Program-made: the position numbers and the translations under genes
In this document: positions 23,592-36,240 of the stretch, one piece after another
Layout: the number at the start of each line of letters is the position of its first letter
How positions within the stretch are numbered: the stretch's first letter is position 1
DNA from: Marisa cornuarietis
Lineage: Eukaryota; Mollusca; Gastropoda; Architaenioglossa; Ampullariidae
Assembly (NCBI GenBank): GCA_004794655.1
Contig: SMMW01000627.1
Span: forward strand, 1,983,501-2,047,500
DNA length: 64,000 nucleotides
Direction: 5' to 3'
Notes under the pieces: generated by a model
What the model saw: the letters and a program-made list of their open reading frames with translations, nothing else
Database searches by the model: none
What the model was told of the DNA's origin: nothing

Positions 23592-25054
23592 TGGGGTAAA
23601 ATTTTAAAATAAATTGTTACTCTTCAGCAGGTTTTTGTGCCAAGGTTTATTTCCCTGGGCTGGAGTTAAATGAAATTCAAGGAATATTTTACTGATATGG
23701 CGCTTTTTTCAAAGAAAAAGGGAAATTAGGCACTTTGTCAATCAAGTTTTTGAAATACTTTGAGATACTCAATGCAAGAGCGTTATGAGGGAAGTACGTT
23801 GATGACAAATTTAAATGAAAAACAAAATTTTACACGTTCGAGTCAGCCATGTTTATTCTTTCGTCCCGAATCACAATTTTTTAAATAAACATAATTGCAT
23901 ATACTGATTTCTTAGTACCGGTTCAAATGTAAGGGTTAAAAAAAGTGTGGTAGACATTGACCTGAACCCTGACTTCAAGAAATTATTTTTTAATTTTCAC
24001 TTTGATTACAGGGTGTAGTTATTTTATTTGCCCCCCCCCCCCCTAAAAAAGCCACTGCGCCCACGTGTATCAGGCAATCGACAAAGAGACGATGTTTGTC
24101 TGCAATACTGACATGATGTAATCTCCATACCAACTTATCTTTGATTACAGACTGTAATTACAAGACTGCACACACCTGTATATTACCATCGACAAGCATT
24201 GAATCATCGAGAGTTAATTATCCTACACACGCTCCAGCGCGAGTGTGCAGTCCACCGGTTAACCTGTCGAGAATTTCACCGACACTAGATTACAAAAACG
24301 GGAGTCACGTGTTCACAAACGACCAATCAGTTTTATTGACAAAGTCAGGTACCTCGGAAACTACACATCGGCCTAATCAGTGGTAATTTTCGCAAAGACC
24401 AGACTAAGCCACCTTTTTCTTTGTTGGAATGTTTTGCTGTCTGCTAGAAGTTACTTGTGAGACAGTCGTCTAACTTTAACGAGGGTCTCTCTTGCCAACC
24501 TGATTCTCTAAAGTATAAAGTGAATTCCCTTTCATTTTTATTTCCTTTTTGTTTAATTGATTGGCTATCGATCCCGGGGTCACTGGAGACGGACAAGGAA
24601 CACATTGCAGAGCTAGAGACTGTAGAATCGACAATGAAGATAAATTATATTTTAACTTACATTTAATCTCATTCACTTGGTAAAGTAACTCATATTTACA
24701 ATACATACAACGTGAACAATATTGCAGTAGTGGAGGATAATGGTAGAAATATGGTGCTTCAGTTAAACTTTCTTAAAGAGAGTCTTAACTAAATGGAAAA
24801 GTCTTCTTAACTTTATAATTCAAAAACTTTCTAAGCTTATTTTTTAATTTGCATATCATAACTAGATGGAGAAACCGCTCAGAGAAGTAATTTTACATTC
24901 GGAATATAAGAATTACATGTAGTCCTAAAACTGACTGTCTAAATACATTTGTCCTCAAGTGTAAACACACGTGTATTGTACGTAAACGTTCTGGAGCCTA
25001 TTCTGGAAGAGAACAGTGGAGGGTAGTTTTTTCTGACTACGTCAACAACCAGGG
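23592..25054. other. No gene seen; AT-rich
   Basis: AT-rich sequence with a 13-base C run near 24031-24043. Nothing coding can be supported. Confidence 0.45.
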
Positions 25055-25940
25055 TAGTGTATCAGGGTGTGTTCACAATGAGGGTGCTGTATCAGGGTGG
25101 GTGTTCACAATCAGGGTGTGTTCACAATGAGGGTGTTGTATCAGGGTGTGTTAACAATCAGGTTACTGTGTCAGGGTGTGTTCACAATCAGGGTGCTGTG
25201 TCAGGGTGTGTTAACAGAGTACTGTATCAGGGTGTGTTCATAATCAAGGTGCTGTATCAGGGTGTGTGTTCACAATCAGGGTATGTTCACAATGAGGGTG
25301 CTGTATCAGGGTGTGTTCATAATCAAGGTGCTGTATCAGGGTGTGTGTTCACAATCAGGGTGTGTTCACAATGAGGATGCTGTGTAAGGGTGTGTTAACA
25401 AGCAGGGTGCTGTCTCAGGATGTGTTAACAATGAGGGTGCTGTATCAGGGTGTGTTCACAATCAGGGTGCTGTGTCAAGGTGTGTTCACAATCAGGGTGC
25501 TGTGTCAAGGTGTGTTCACAATCAGGGTGCTGTGTCAAGGTGTGTTCACAATCAGGGTGCTGTGTCAGGGTGTGTTAACAATCAGGTTGCTGTGTCAGGG
25601 TGTGTTCACAATCAGGGTGCTGTGTCAAGGTGTGTTTACAATCAGGGTGTGTTCACAATCAGGGTGCTGTGTCAGGGTGTGTTAACAATCAGGGTGTTGT
25701 GTCAGGGTGTGTTCACAATCAGGGTGCTGTGTCAGGGTGTGTTCACAATCAGGGTGCTGTGTCAGGGTGTGTTAACAATCAGGTTGCTGTGTCAGGGTGT
25801 GTTCACAATCAGGGTGCTGTGTCAGAGTGTGTTCACAATCAGGGTGCTGTGTCAGGGTGTGTTAACAATCAGGGTGCTGTGTCAGGGTGTGTTAACAATC
25901 AGGTTGCTGTGTCAAGGTGTGTTCAGAATCAGGATGTTTC
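25055..25940. repeat. 30-bp minisatellite array
   Basis: Units of the form GTGTTCACAATCAGGG followed by TGCTGTGTCAGG repeat with a 30-bp period, roughly 28 units. Variants alternate TTCACA with TTAACA and CAGGGTG with CAAGGTG. Units are least regular before 25400 and nearly identical after it. Because 30 is divisible by three, all frames stay open for long stretches; these frames are not considered genes. Confidence 0.95.
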
Positions 25941-26629
25941 GTAGGATCTTGAGAGGATGGTATCACACTTAGATTAACGTACCAGCTTCTGTTCACTTCC
26001 GTAGGCATTTCTTGATAACTTTACATAAAAAACTAGGAAATCTTCTCATGCAGTCAAATCGGTGGACTGGTTGATATTTATATTCAGAAAGCGCCATGTA
26101 GATGCTAAAAAATAATCTTGATTCTGACAGAAACAGAGAAAGCGTGGATACACGTTGTCGAAAAGAGGAAACAACGGCTTTATCTTTATGGAGCTGCGAA
26201 TCGATCATCCTGTCTCTACTGGGTAGCCTTGCCAAAGGAGTCATTAACGGAACCAACAAAACACCTGTCCCCATTTACAGTGAAGGGCCTCAATCCAGGG
26301 ATTTCGCGACAGAAGTGTACGGTGAATTTGGAACATTTGATATGTATATTTGTTTACGGTATCAATAATATTCGGACGAAATGCTACTTACCGACGCAAA
26401 AGAGTGAGTGAATAGATGAATGGATGAATTTTAGTATTTGATACATCAAATCAACAACTAGGGGAAGCTACTCCAGCCTTGTCGACAGGTACCAATCTAC
26501 GGGACGAAAAAAAAAACCCACTAAAGATTGATTAGTTGATTATAGGTTAATTAAATATTGTAGCTTTCCTAGGAGACCCGCGCTGTAACCTGTAATGAAT
26601 TTTTCGTGAATGGGTATGTTTCATTTTTA

Positions 26630-26900
26630 TGGGTTCCCCCTCCCCCCACCCCCCGCTACCTCCACCCGAAGACAGTCGTCTCCTTGGAGACATCACGCGA
26701 GAACTCAGGCAGAAGGGCAGGCGGCGGGGACAGCGTCCCTACCCCCTCCCCTGGGCTGCGAGGCGCCGACGACTAGTGCTGGGAGAAGGAGGGAAGTCCA
26801 TTACGTGGCAGTCAACTAGCGCATGCGCAGAAAGCGAGTCGCGAGCCGTGCTGCGGGCTGCCTCTCCGCCACAAGTTTTCCCAAACCTCTGGCGACATGA
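26630..26900. promoter_or_regulatory. GC/CpG-rich block with NRF1-like site, possible promoter
   Basis: A GC-rich patch in an otherwise AT-rich area, with many CpGs between about 26690 and 26870. It contains GCGCATGCGC (26819-26828), the core of an NRF1 site. An open frame at 26629-26949 (plus) may simply reflect the base composition. No first exon could be fixed. Confidence 0.3.
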
Positions 26901-27799
26901 CCAACAAAACAGGACAGAGTATCAAGGACATTTCCCCCAGGATGTCTGAAATGTTTGTACAGTCTGCGAAATAGTTTTTGTTGTTGTTTGGTTCATTAGT
27001 TCCTTCCGGAGACATCAACTTACTCGCTCCTGCAATAGTCCACGGTCATATACCAGTTTGTTGGAGACAAGAAAACAGTTTATTTAGTAGAGGAGGAAAC
27101 AACGGTTTATTAAAATGTGGATTCACAGGATGGATGTCACGGAGGCAGAAGTTATGTTTTGAGGAAAACAAGAATTTGACAGAGGGGAGGTGCTGAGGAG
27201 GTAAGATTTGTGGCAAAACATTTCTAGTTTCGTTATATCAGAATTCAAAATAGAAAGAAGTAATATGTCAGCAAGTAATTATTTGTTATTCACATTTTGT
27301 TGCAATTCTTTGACCATTATTTCGACCGTTGCATAAATTTTCCTACGTTTAACACGAAATAGTTTTCATTAATAATAGACATGGGAGTACATTCTGAGTC
27401 CTCCCGTCATGAACGTTTGTTGATCGCACGCTACATTATTTTTTATTGACAATTTTTGTTTGAAACTAAAGTTTTTTTCTCAAAAGTTAAGGCTTAATAT
27501 TATTTGCGTGTAGCTTCCAAATTGAGTACAAAAGTATGCTGTATTCGACAGTCATATATGAAACACTGGCAGTGAAGAAAGGAACTAATATTGTATTTAT
27601 CTACTTAATCTTCGTACATATGGGGTACTTAAGACATCTACTGGAGATCTCCGTTTTTGTCTGTCATTAGGAAGTTTTGATATACTGTTCCAGGTTAGCT
27701 TCTAGTCCCCCTTTTCTCTCTTTACTGAGCTTCGCAATTTGTTTTCGCTGACCACGATTCTTTTCGCCATCAGCTGTTCAATTAATGGCTGATTTGGTA
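26901..27799. other. No supported gene
   Basis: AT-rich, with no coding signal beyond short minus-strand open frames next to the LINE remnant. Confidence 0.35.
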
Positions 27800-29450
27800 G
27801 AACATCTTCTTTCATTCTGCACACCTGGCGTAGCCCTCTCCAACTTTGTTGGACTTTGGCTGCCATCTTTATACAGCTGGCTCTTATGAGGTTTTCGAGG
27901 TTGATGAGATTCTGTCTTATATCTATTGTTTTACTTATGTTTACTTTAAGTCCTAGTTTTAATGCAGTTTTTGTTACATTGGTGATATTTTACTGTGCAT
28001 CCTTGTGCTGGTTCTATACTAACGATGTCATCATAATCTAAGTCTTCCAATACTTAGTGTCCAACGCATTCCTCTTTTCTTGTCTTTTGTTATTTGTTAC
28101 ATAAGCCAGTCTATGACAGGTATGAATAAGAATGGCGGACGAATTCATCCCTGTTTTACACCAGTAGTAATGTAGTATATAAACTTGCTCGTTCTATAAA
28201 CCATCTGGAAATGAAAATCTGTAAATACTACTTTTATTATATTTACTGTTTACTGGTATTCCGTAGTGACGCATGGTTTTTTCATGCTGTCAAACGCATC
28301 TTCGAAGTCAAAACATGGCCTAGAGAGTGCGGTTCCATTTTGTATAATCGGCTCCAAGATGACCACTGCATGGTCTTGGTTTTATAAAACCTGCTTGTTC
28401 CTTCTTGATGATGCTGTCAAGAACAGTGTTGAACCTTTCCAGAACTGCTTGCCATGCCTCGCCAATTATTGCAATCCCTTAAGTTCCCCCCTCTTTGACA
28501 ATTTAAAGATTATATTATTCTTCCATTCTTCTGTTTTCCCCGTATCCTATATTTTCTGAAAGATCTTGAAGAGGTTTGAGATTTTCTACCTCCGACTATA
28601 ACATTTCAGGCGAAGTCACTCATGTCATCGGGCTTTTACATTTTGTTGTTGCTGAATGACTATTTTTTCTGTTGTTGTTATGGGACCCGGATTTATATCC
28701 AGGTCTTCTTCACTTTCTGAGGTATTAGCTGGCACTGGAGGCCTTGGTCAGATGAGCACTTGCTCGAAATACTTTTTCCATCTCGTTACTGTCTCACTTT
28801 TTGCAGCGATGATCCATCATCCCATCTTAAGTTTATTAGGGAGATCCTGGCTGCCATTTCTACTTCCTGTTTATCTTTTTGTGACCTTGCAAGCTACGTT
28901 CAAGTAGCTAGGTTTTCTACAAACTTACTTTGATCATTTTTAGCGCTCATCTTCCCTTCCTTGTCATTCTGGAACATTCTTTTACCAATGTGTCTTTTAG
29001 GCGATGAGATTTTGTGTTAAACATTTGGTGTTTTATCTCTTTCTTCTACTCCATTGTTCTTCATGTTTCCATGGAGATCCAGCTTTCTTTTACTTTCTTC
29101 AGCTGATGTCTTCGCCGCTTCTTTCATAACTTGGTTAGAGTTTGCGGTTGTCATCTGGGTGTCGTATTAGGAAACTTATTTTTGATGTCATGAAAATGTT
29201 CTACTAAATTGCTGAGTCTTGGAGCTGATCCATGCCAAAGAGTGGATGTTTCTTCCCCTAACCCGTTTGGAGTTGATGATAAATTTTCGATTTGGTTCTC
29301 TGTCCTGTCATCTGGTGACTTCCATGTCATTGTATGTATTATATCATGATGAAAAATTGTTTCTCTGATTCATTTAAAGATGTAAACTGTAAAGTATTAG
29401 CATCTCATTTTAATTGCTTTCCCTAAAGTTTTGAACTCATAGACCTTTGA
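27800..29450 (-). pseudogene. Heavily decayed LINE, endonuclease to reverse transcriptase
   Basis: Reading the minus strand across shifting frames recovers LINE landmarks in the correct order. Endonuclease end: IHTMTWKSPDDRTENQI (about 29283-29341). Linker helix: RWKKYFEQVL (about 28760-28790), then SEEDLDINPGP. RT start: a segment like KLSKRGELK, then a NW.G motif (about 28450-28500). RT motif A region: a match to FDFEDAFDS (about 28280-28310) followed by RHYGIP. Motif B/C region: GVKQG, PFLFIPVIDWLM (about 28100-28170) and EDLDYDDI (about 28020-28050). Then GLKVNISKT (about 27928-27955). Dozens of stops and shifts show a very old copy. Ends are approximate; no tail was found. Confidence 0.72.
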
Positions 29451-30079
29451 CTGACTTTTTTATTTTTTGATGTTGAAACGTTAACTGGTTGTTAGTAACT
29501 GTTCCAAGGTACTTGTGTTGCGACGCCAGTTTAAAAATAGAATCATCAATCATTGGAGCATAGATGAAGGTTTCCTGCTCTCAATAATCATTTCTTTGGT
29601 TTTTACAATTTTAATACGAAAATAATTACTTTTACATAGTAGCAAACATTTTACACTTCCTGGATGTAGACAGAGGTTGAGACAGCCTGGAGGGCAATGT
29701 AGTCTGAGTATTGATTAAAAGGTTGTTATCAGATCCAGTGGATAGAGTTGTGTAGAGGACAATCAAGAGATAGAGAAGTGCCTTATTCCAGAACATACTT
29801 CAAGAGCTGAGCAGCTAACGACGACGAACACAGAGAAGGGGGTTGCAATAATTATCACAAAGCAACACAATAATTCCCTGTTGGAAGCCATAGGAGCCGT
29901 CCTTCAAAGCCGTCTTAAAAAGCTTCTTAAATACATGCTCAGTTGCACTACCCTGGATCCTCAAGGGAAATAAACTGGCTCCTACTTCAGTTCTTTCGGA
30001 AGGTCAGGCACAGATATTGATAGGTCTTCCTTCATGTCATCCCCGTTCAAAACAGAAATAGAATCGAATTCATGTAGCC
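29451..30079. other. No gene seen
   Basis: Anonymous AT-rich sequence between the LINE remnant and the degenerate tandem repeat. Confidence 0.4.
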
Positions 30080-30440
30080 TGTGATTAGCTCAGTAATATA
30101 GAAAGTCGGGGAAAGCTCCAGATGAAATAGCAAAGAAGATTCTAGCAATGAGCTACATTCATTTAGCCTGTCATAAAAAGTCAGGCAATGCTTTCAGATG
30201 AAATAGTAAGAAGATTCTAGCAATAACACTATAGTAAGAAAGGACAGACCATAGCGTGTCAAATAGTAAAGACGATTCTAGCAATGACACTACAATACAA
30301 AGAGGACAGACCATAGGATATCACGAGCCTAGTTATTATATAAAATATGGATACGTTGTCAGGTGAAGCTGAAAAGAATCTTCTAGCAAGGGCAGACAAT
30401 GCAGAAGATTCTAACAAAGAACATGGACACACAGGACAGG
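30080..30440. repeat. Degenerate tandem repeat with AGATTCTAGCAA motif
   Basis: GATTCTAGCAA or close variants recur near 30137, 30211, 30273 and 30378, with GGACAGACCATAG near 30242 and 30303 and CAGATGAAATAG near 30118 and 30195. Spacing is uneven (about 60-105 bp), so this is an old, rearranged array. Confidence 0.6.
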
Positions 30441-30711
30441 TCGTAGGTGACACAGAAACTGCTGAAGCCGCAAAAGGAGCGAGACCTCTCACCTGTAGAC
30501 CTCTGCTTCATTGAAAACTAGGTGTGCTTTTATTACAAGCGGTCGTGACTAAATGTCATCAGTGTGTTCCTTATGTTTCCGCTTCATTATGCAAACGCTT
30601 CAGACAATACCAGACATTAAAGAAGAAACTGAAAGACAAAAAGAACGAGGAGAAAAGTCGACACTCAATCGCCAACTCGCCCATATCATACATAAACTCT
30701 TGTTACTTAGC

Positions 30712-31083
30712 ATGTCCTAGAACCACGTAGTGCACTCTGATGGCGTCCACTGCTTCAGCAGAAGAGGAATAGAAAGAAGAAAAAAAAAGGAAAAGACAGA
30801 TTGCTACAATAATTCATGGCTAGCCAAGATAATGAGGACCACGGGCACACTGATGCCAAGCTGACAGCGCGCTAATATATATTTTATATTAGTTTAATAT
30901 TCTCCCCACGTTCGCAATTTTGTGGATATGGAAGAAGCAGGTCCTTAGTTGCGATCAAAATACTGCTGTCAACTCGTGATCTGGCCAGTCCCATGTCACT
31001 CACCACTTTGGGGAAGAACGAATTTCCACCAGTGTTATGGATTAAATGGATTACAGTTATGGATCGCATGCCCTCTTTGTGTC
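30712..31083 (-). repeat. Dispersed repeat R1, copy B
   Basis: Partner of 18405-18805, in the same orientation. The minus-strand frame at 30924-31036 reads FFPKVVSDMGLARSRVDSS and continues with ILIAT, matching copy A over about 38 residues with mostly conservative changes (A/V, N/S, R/K, E/D). Confidence 0.75.
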
Positions 31084-31140
31084 GCCACCCTCACCTCTCG
31101 CCTAGCAAATGGGTTGGATGGCTGGTGGCGAGGTAACGAG

Positions 31141-32080
31141 TATATATATATATATATGTGTGAGGAATTTTTTGCCAAACAAACGCAAAACATTTAATTG
31201 TAAAGTTGCAACAATTATTCTGCAGCTTCAGTCTCGACAAAAAAAAAGTTTGTTTTGCGGAACAGAGTGGGGATTGCATAGATGGTGCAAACACTCGAGA
31301 CAAGAATATTTACCAGTAATTAGTTTATCAGGAAAGGCATTATACGGAGACTAACAGTAAAAATAAAACCTCGCTTATTTGGTCTCAAATTTCACGCAAT
31401 CTACAGTAACTATTGTACTAGTCGAAATGTTTATCAATCAAACGTCTGAGCGTGCGCATTCAGAGTTTCAGCTTTGAATTAATTTTCTCCCTCAGGAGTT
31501 CGAAATCTTTTGCTGGTCTGTTGTTTGTAGCCTTCACTTTTCGCTTTCGCTGATCGTTTTTCTTTCGTTTTATCATTTTCTCGCCTACGCCAGCAATGGT
31601 CAGTGTAGCTGCGAGGGAAGTTTGTGACATTAACCAGCGACAGCAAATCTACTCTCATTTTAATATCGTCAAGAAAATTCAAGTTAAAATTTCGAACGAT
31701 TGTTCTTGGCAGAAACGATTTCCAGATCGTCGTCGTCGTCGTCGTCGTTGTCACTTTATGAAGTAGAAAGAAGCAACAGCTAGATGCTTGTCACCCTCGC
31801 AGAAAAAAACTCAACCTTTAAAATGGGCGTTTAATTTGAACGCAAGCAGCCAAGAGGGTCCTTTGAACTGTGCCGGTGGTCTCGTCCCTCATAATGGCCG
31901 TTTACACACCAGAGACCGGATTACTCCTAATAGTGTTTGCGGGATGAAAGCGAACTGTGATCAAAGCAGGTTCTTAAATCACTTACAAACCCTGAAATTC
32001 TGGGTCAACATGGAGCATTGATTTCATGCCCCGCTGTCTGGCAAATATTACAATGACTTTTTTTGCCTTACCAGCAATTT
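31141..32080. other. No supported gene; short (TA)n and (GTC)n
   Basis: (TA)n at 31141-31156 and a GTC-triplet run at about 31728-31751. Open frames have no domain. Confidence 0.4.
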
Positions 32081-32225
32081 AAAGAGGTGTGCCTGTCTAG
32101 AATTGTAAAGATCCCGTGATTGTCTATTATTCTAAAGAGCTGTTCCTGGCTAGCATTGTAAAGATCCAGTGATTGTCTAACATTCTAAAGATCTGCCTCT
32201 GTCGAGCATTTTAACGACCTGATCA
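32081..32225. repeat. Degenerate minisatellite, about 53-bp period
   Basis: ATTGTAAAGATCC followed by GTGATTGTCTA occurs at about 32102 and 32155, with related TTCTAAAGAG/ATCTG half units between and a decayed third copy. Confidence 0.65.
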
Positions 32226-32884
32226 CACTGTGGAAGACTGAAAGTGTCGTCAGGTTGTGTTCTTATCAGAAGAGCTTCTTTCGTTTCGGAGTCTGTGGAA
32301 TGAGCGGGTTTCCTGGTATCGGTGGATTCCTCCTGCCCTCGTTGGTCGGGTTAATTATAATTTTCGTTTGTACTTCTGTAGCTTCTTTCTTCCTGTCGTC
32401 TCACACTTGGCAAAACTTCGTTGCAAAACAACTTTCCGTTCTCTTCCACAGGCTTCTACGTCATCAGTGGAACTCCAGCCGTGTACATGCCATGACAGGC
32501 CATCATGATTTATTCATCACGTGACCTTTCCTGACATGAGCTGCCTGCACGAGAAGTCCAGGGGCTGGATGCACGACATGTCGCTAGGAGGTAGCTGGAT
32601 GGGTAGCAGTCAGCTACTCTGCTTCTTAAACTGTACCAGAGTTGACCAGGTGATGTCCCTTTTCCCTGACAGGATGTCTGCGCTCAGTGCGCTCTCGGAC
32701 CAGATCAGATCTCAGCAGGATCGGGATGCTTACTACCGTTTCCAGGGGAGGGGAGATCGATACTGTGGTTTTAAATTGGGGCCACCATTAAGATCTTAAA
32801 GAAACATTAACATTCTACGTAGCAAAGTCCGCGACAAGATCGGAAAAATGGCGTGGTTTGTAATGTGCAGCAAGACATCATCCT
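32226..32884. other. No supported gene
   Basis: Two overlapping open frames (32255-32524 and 32521-32799) lack recognisable domains or splice context. Confidence 0.35.

Positions 32885-32982
<98 letters not shown>
32885..32982. repeat. (CA)n microsatellite
   Basis: About 49 CA units, uninterrupted. Confidence 0.98.
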
Positions 32983-32983
<1 letters not shown>

Positions 32984-33082
32984 GAAAACTACCCCTGTCC
33001 ATCTAGCAGATCCGCCTTTCAAATATCGTGCCCCTAGGGACATTCTAGCAGATAACGTGGATAGCATTCATAATTTATAGAT

Positions 33083-33719
33083 TACATCCATAGGAGACTT
33101 GATTTCTGAACTGCATGGAAGGCCCTTCATATCTTATAGATTACACTAATGCTATAAAATAAAGCTTTGAAGATGAAGGATGTTTCTGATGATGACGATT
33201 TTATCTGGTGATAGGAGGAGGTGGTATTAATATCGACGGAAATATTGAAAGTCACCTGGGAGTTATGTCAAATTAAAAATTTAATTATATTAAAAATTTT
33301 CATATGTTAAGGGGCAAAGTTCAGTATGAGAATGTTTCAGAGATAAAGTATTATAAAAGAAAGTAGACCACCAGACTACTTTTGCCTTAGAGAAAGCATT
33401 AAAACCCCAAGAGTTTCACAAGCGTACAAATTAGGATTTCCAAGGCTCTTCTTCTCAGTAGACGGTGCATCTACTGCTTGTTACTGCAAATTAACTCTGT
33501 TAGAAATGTCACCAGACTGAACTTATTTGTTGAATGTAATTTATTATGGAGAAAAGATTCTAAGGGAAGTTACTCAATGACACAATCATGAGGAAAGGCA
33601 GTCCTTTTGGAGTCCTGATGTTTCTCAGAGACATTCTAAAGGTCTCATTAGTGCTTCGGATGTTTAAAGATCTAGTGGGTTCAATTTTTTTCTGACTGGC
33701 TTATGATACGATTTCTCGA
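33083..33719. other. No gene seen; AT-rich
   Basis: AT-rich sequence with no supported coding or repeat feature. Confidence 0.4.
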
Positions 33720-33830
33720 AATCTCCGTGAATATCACTCCACCCGTTCGTTATCGAGAAACACTAGAAGTATCCCCATGCACACAACACAGTACAATAGT
33801 GACGTCACGTTTCTACACAGACACGCATAG
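33720..33830 (-). repeat. Dispersed repeat with GTGACGTCAC core, copy 2 (inverted)
   Basis: On the minus strand, AAACGTGACGTCAC is followed by GTGCATGGGGAT and then GTTTCTCGATAACGAACGG, matching the order of copy 1 at 15455-15540. It abuts the CR1/L2 tail that follows. Confidence 0.55.
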
Positions 33831-33845
33831 GTTCCACATCTCCCA

Positions 33846-34036
33846 TTTCGGAAAAGACTGAAAAATAATTTATTTACTTAAGACGGACTTCAACAACCAA
33901 GCACCACTTCTGTCTTTATTATTTTGTTTACTTTCCTGTTGTTTTATTTTTTCTTCTCTTCTGTTTTTGCTGCGCAATGAGCATTCTTCTGAACGGATAC
34001 CTGGGTTTTATAAATGGATATTATCATCATCGTCAT
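33846..34036 (+). mobile_element. 5'-truncated CR1/L2 LINE, 3' end only
   Basis: Matches the 3' end and 3' UTR of the LINE at 57423-59341 almost base for base: TTTCGGAAAAGACTG, TTTACTTAAGAC, TTCTGTCTTTATTATTTT, GTTTTTGCTGCGCAATGAGC, then a variant of GGATACCTG and an (ATC)n-type tail (34021-34036). It begins inside the last codons of the ORF, so it is a dead, truncated insertion of the same family. Confidence 0.88.
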
Positions 34037-35204
34037 GAAGCCTTCAAAACATAAATGTCTCCATGTACAGTCCTGACGTCTGTGTTGTCGACCTTGACCT
34101 GTGTATGTTGAGTTTTGTAGACCCGTGAAGGTCTTGAACCAGTAGGGAATTGAAATGTGGCATGGAACTGGAGTTTAAAGCTGCAAACTGCAGCCGATCA
34201 AGACTATACTTGGACTCGCTAATTACAAAGTCAATTGTCTGCCTACAATTCTTGCTGAGATTATTATCATACTCCAGGACTGTATATACATTGCCCTTGG
34301 CTCGTTAGACAAGACAAAAATTAGCAATAAATAAAAGCAGAAAATGATTATACTGCTTATAAATAACGTGGACTTTATTAATGCTACAATAGTAGTAAAC
34401 AGACAAAAACTGTTAAAAAACACATTCAACCGATCAACTACACTTTCTAAAATTAAAGTTTAAAAAAATTGGCTAAGCAGCATGTGAAAGAAACCTTCGC
34501 CCTGGCACATGAAGGCAGACTCTTCCCCCAACTTTTTAAGTTTATTCTGGAACTAACGTATGTCAGATCCTTACAAGAAAGAAACGTGAGAAATAAAAGG
34601 ATTTTTACATATTGATATTTTTTAATTAAAAAAGAAAAACTAACTGTGTTAGAATAATAATGATAACACCTGATGAAACTGAGGACCCGTTACATCGGAT
34701 TCGCAGATTATTTGAGATTATAAAACCTCTCCACATTCTCTGCATCGTTTACTGCTATCACCGAGTTACACTCGAACTGTTCAAGAGTTCTGTCAACTCG
34801 CCCACAAGCACGTCTTCACTATCTATTTCTTTATTGTGTTCGTAACACGTGCTCTTTCTTCCCATGGAATACATCAAAGAGTATGATAAGAGAAGAAAGT
34901 GCACGTGTTACTCTCTGTTGTATTCCATTATGAAATGTAATTGACTTGAAGACTAAAAATATGATTTTTATAAAATTAATCGACATACGTACGATTAGTG
35001 AAGCGTAGATCGATCGCAGAATTATAGAGTTGCACAGCAGAAAAATTAGAATGATGATAAACAGAAATTTTAAATTTTAAAAATGGCGGCGTGTGTAGGT
35101 ATGACGCTGAGACAATTTCCGCTAGTCCTTCATTGGTTGGAAGATAAATATAATCATCTTGTCATCCTGACCTCACGTCGCCAATCACGGCCTACTTTCT
35201 GACA
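34037..35204. other. No gene seen; AT-rich
   Basis: No supported feature. Confidence 0.4.
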
Positions 35205-35252
35205 CATGATGATGATGATGATGATGATGACATGTGTGTGTGTGTGTATAAT

Positions 35253-35331
<79 letters not shown>
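35205..35331. repeat. (ATG)n - (TG)n - (TA)n - (TG)n compound microsatellite
   Basis: ATG triplets at 35207-35230, a short TG run, (TA)n at about 35255-35269, then a TG run of about 60 bp to 35331. Confidence 0.95.
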
Positions 35332-35333
<2 letters not shown>

Positions 35334-35849
35334 TGAACCTCGGAGAACGGGTACGCGAGACGGACAGAGGTTCCGTAATGGAGCCACTGCCCTGGAGCTG
35401 ATTTCACTCTGGATGCCTCTGCCACCCGCACCGACATGTGCGTGTACGTGAAACACTGACACTAAATTGCTACCAAAAGTAATCCAATCTGACCCCGAGC
35501 CCCCAGCGTACTTCCCCAATAATCAAGTCAAGGCAATTTTGTGTAATAAAGAAAATTATTATTATTAAGTTGAGAGTATTTTTTAACAAGTTACAGAAAA
35601 TACAATAGCTTCAATGATTCAAAACATGTCTAGTCTTCTAGGGCTCCCGTTTACAATTCCTTCTCCCTAATCCAAATAACGTGAATTACCGTCTAATTAC
35701 CTTAATTATCACACACAGCACACGACACTCGGTCGACACACACTCGCCACTTATCTCAACACACGAATGTTTCTTGCGACCTGGAGGGCCCTTCGATGTT
35801 TCTTGACGTTTGGAATCCGTTGATGTCCTCGTCAATAGTAGCTGCCACA
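35332..35849. other. No supported gene
   Basis: A minus-strand open frame (35154-35519) partly reads the TG repeat. The part beyond the repeat has no recognisable domain. Confidence 0.35.
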
Positions 35850-36240
35850 CACGAGCACGGAGACTCTAGACACGTCCTTTACCCCACCACGTGACTCTCC
35901 CGTCACCTTTAGGCCGTAGCTGCCGTCTAGAGCCTAACAACCCCTAACGAGGACCAACACCTATTTACCAGCCTCCAGCTTCTGCTGTTTGCGACCAAAC
36001 ATTTACTGGTGTAATGAAGCGCCGAGTACTCTGTCACAGACGGGTCTACGCACCTCTGAGTAGGGTTGTTCTAGGGTAGCCACGATCCAGATACTAACTC
36101 TCAGCAGAGGATCTGAACAGCTCTAAACAAACCTTTTCTACAACCACGATATTAAATTCTTATTCTCTGGGATCAGCGTCTCTCACGATTGGTCAAGCAT
36201 ACTACACACTAACTCCCACCCACTTTGTTATTTAGTTACA
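35850..36240 (+). repeat. Dispersed repeat R2, copy A
   Basis: Aligns with 63020-63425 in the same orientation. Shared landmarks in order: CCGTCACCT..TAGGC.GTA, TGCC..CTA.AGC, CCTAACGAG, TACCAGCCTC, GGGTAG.C.CGATTCCA-type, TCAGCA.AGG, and TGGTCAAG.ATAC followed by CCCACCCACT. Divergence is substantial. Class unknown; an LTR or LINE 3' end is possible. Confidence 0.65.

Noticed and set aside
25055..25940. CRISPR-like regular repeats
   Set aside because: Units are contiguous without unique spacers and the context is an animal genome.
25057..25972. Overlapping open frames with a 10-residue repeat
   Set aside because: They follow from the 30-bp minisatellite period; no unique flanking protein sequence or splice signal.
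30060..30100. A-box-like GATTAGCTCAGTAA
   Set aside because: No B box or tRNA fold follows.
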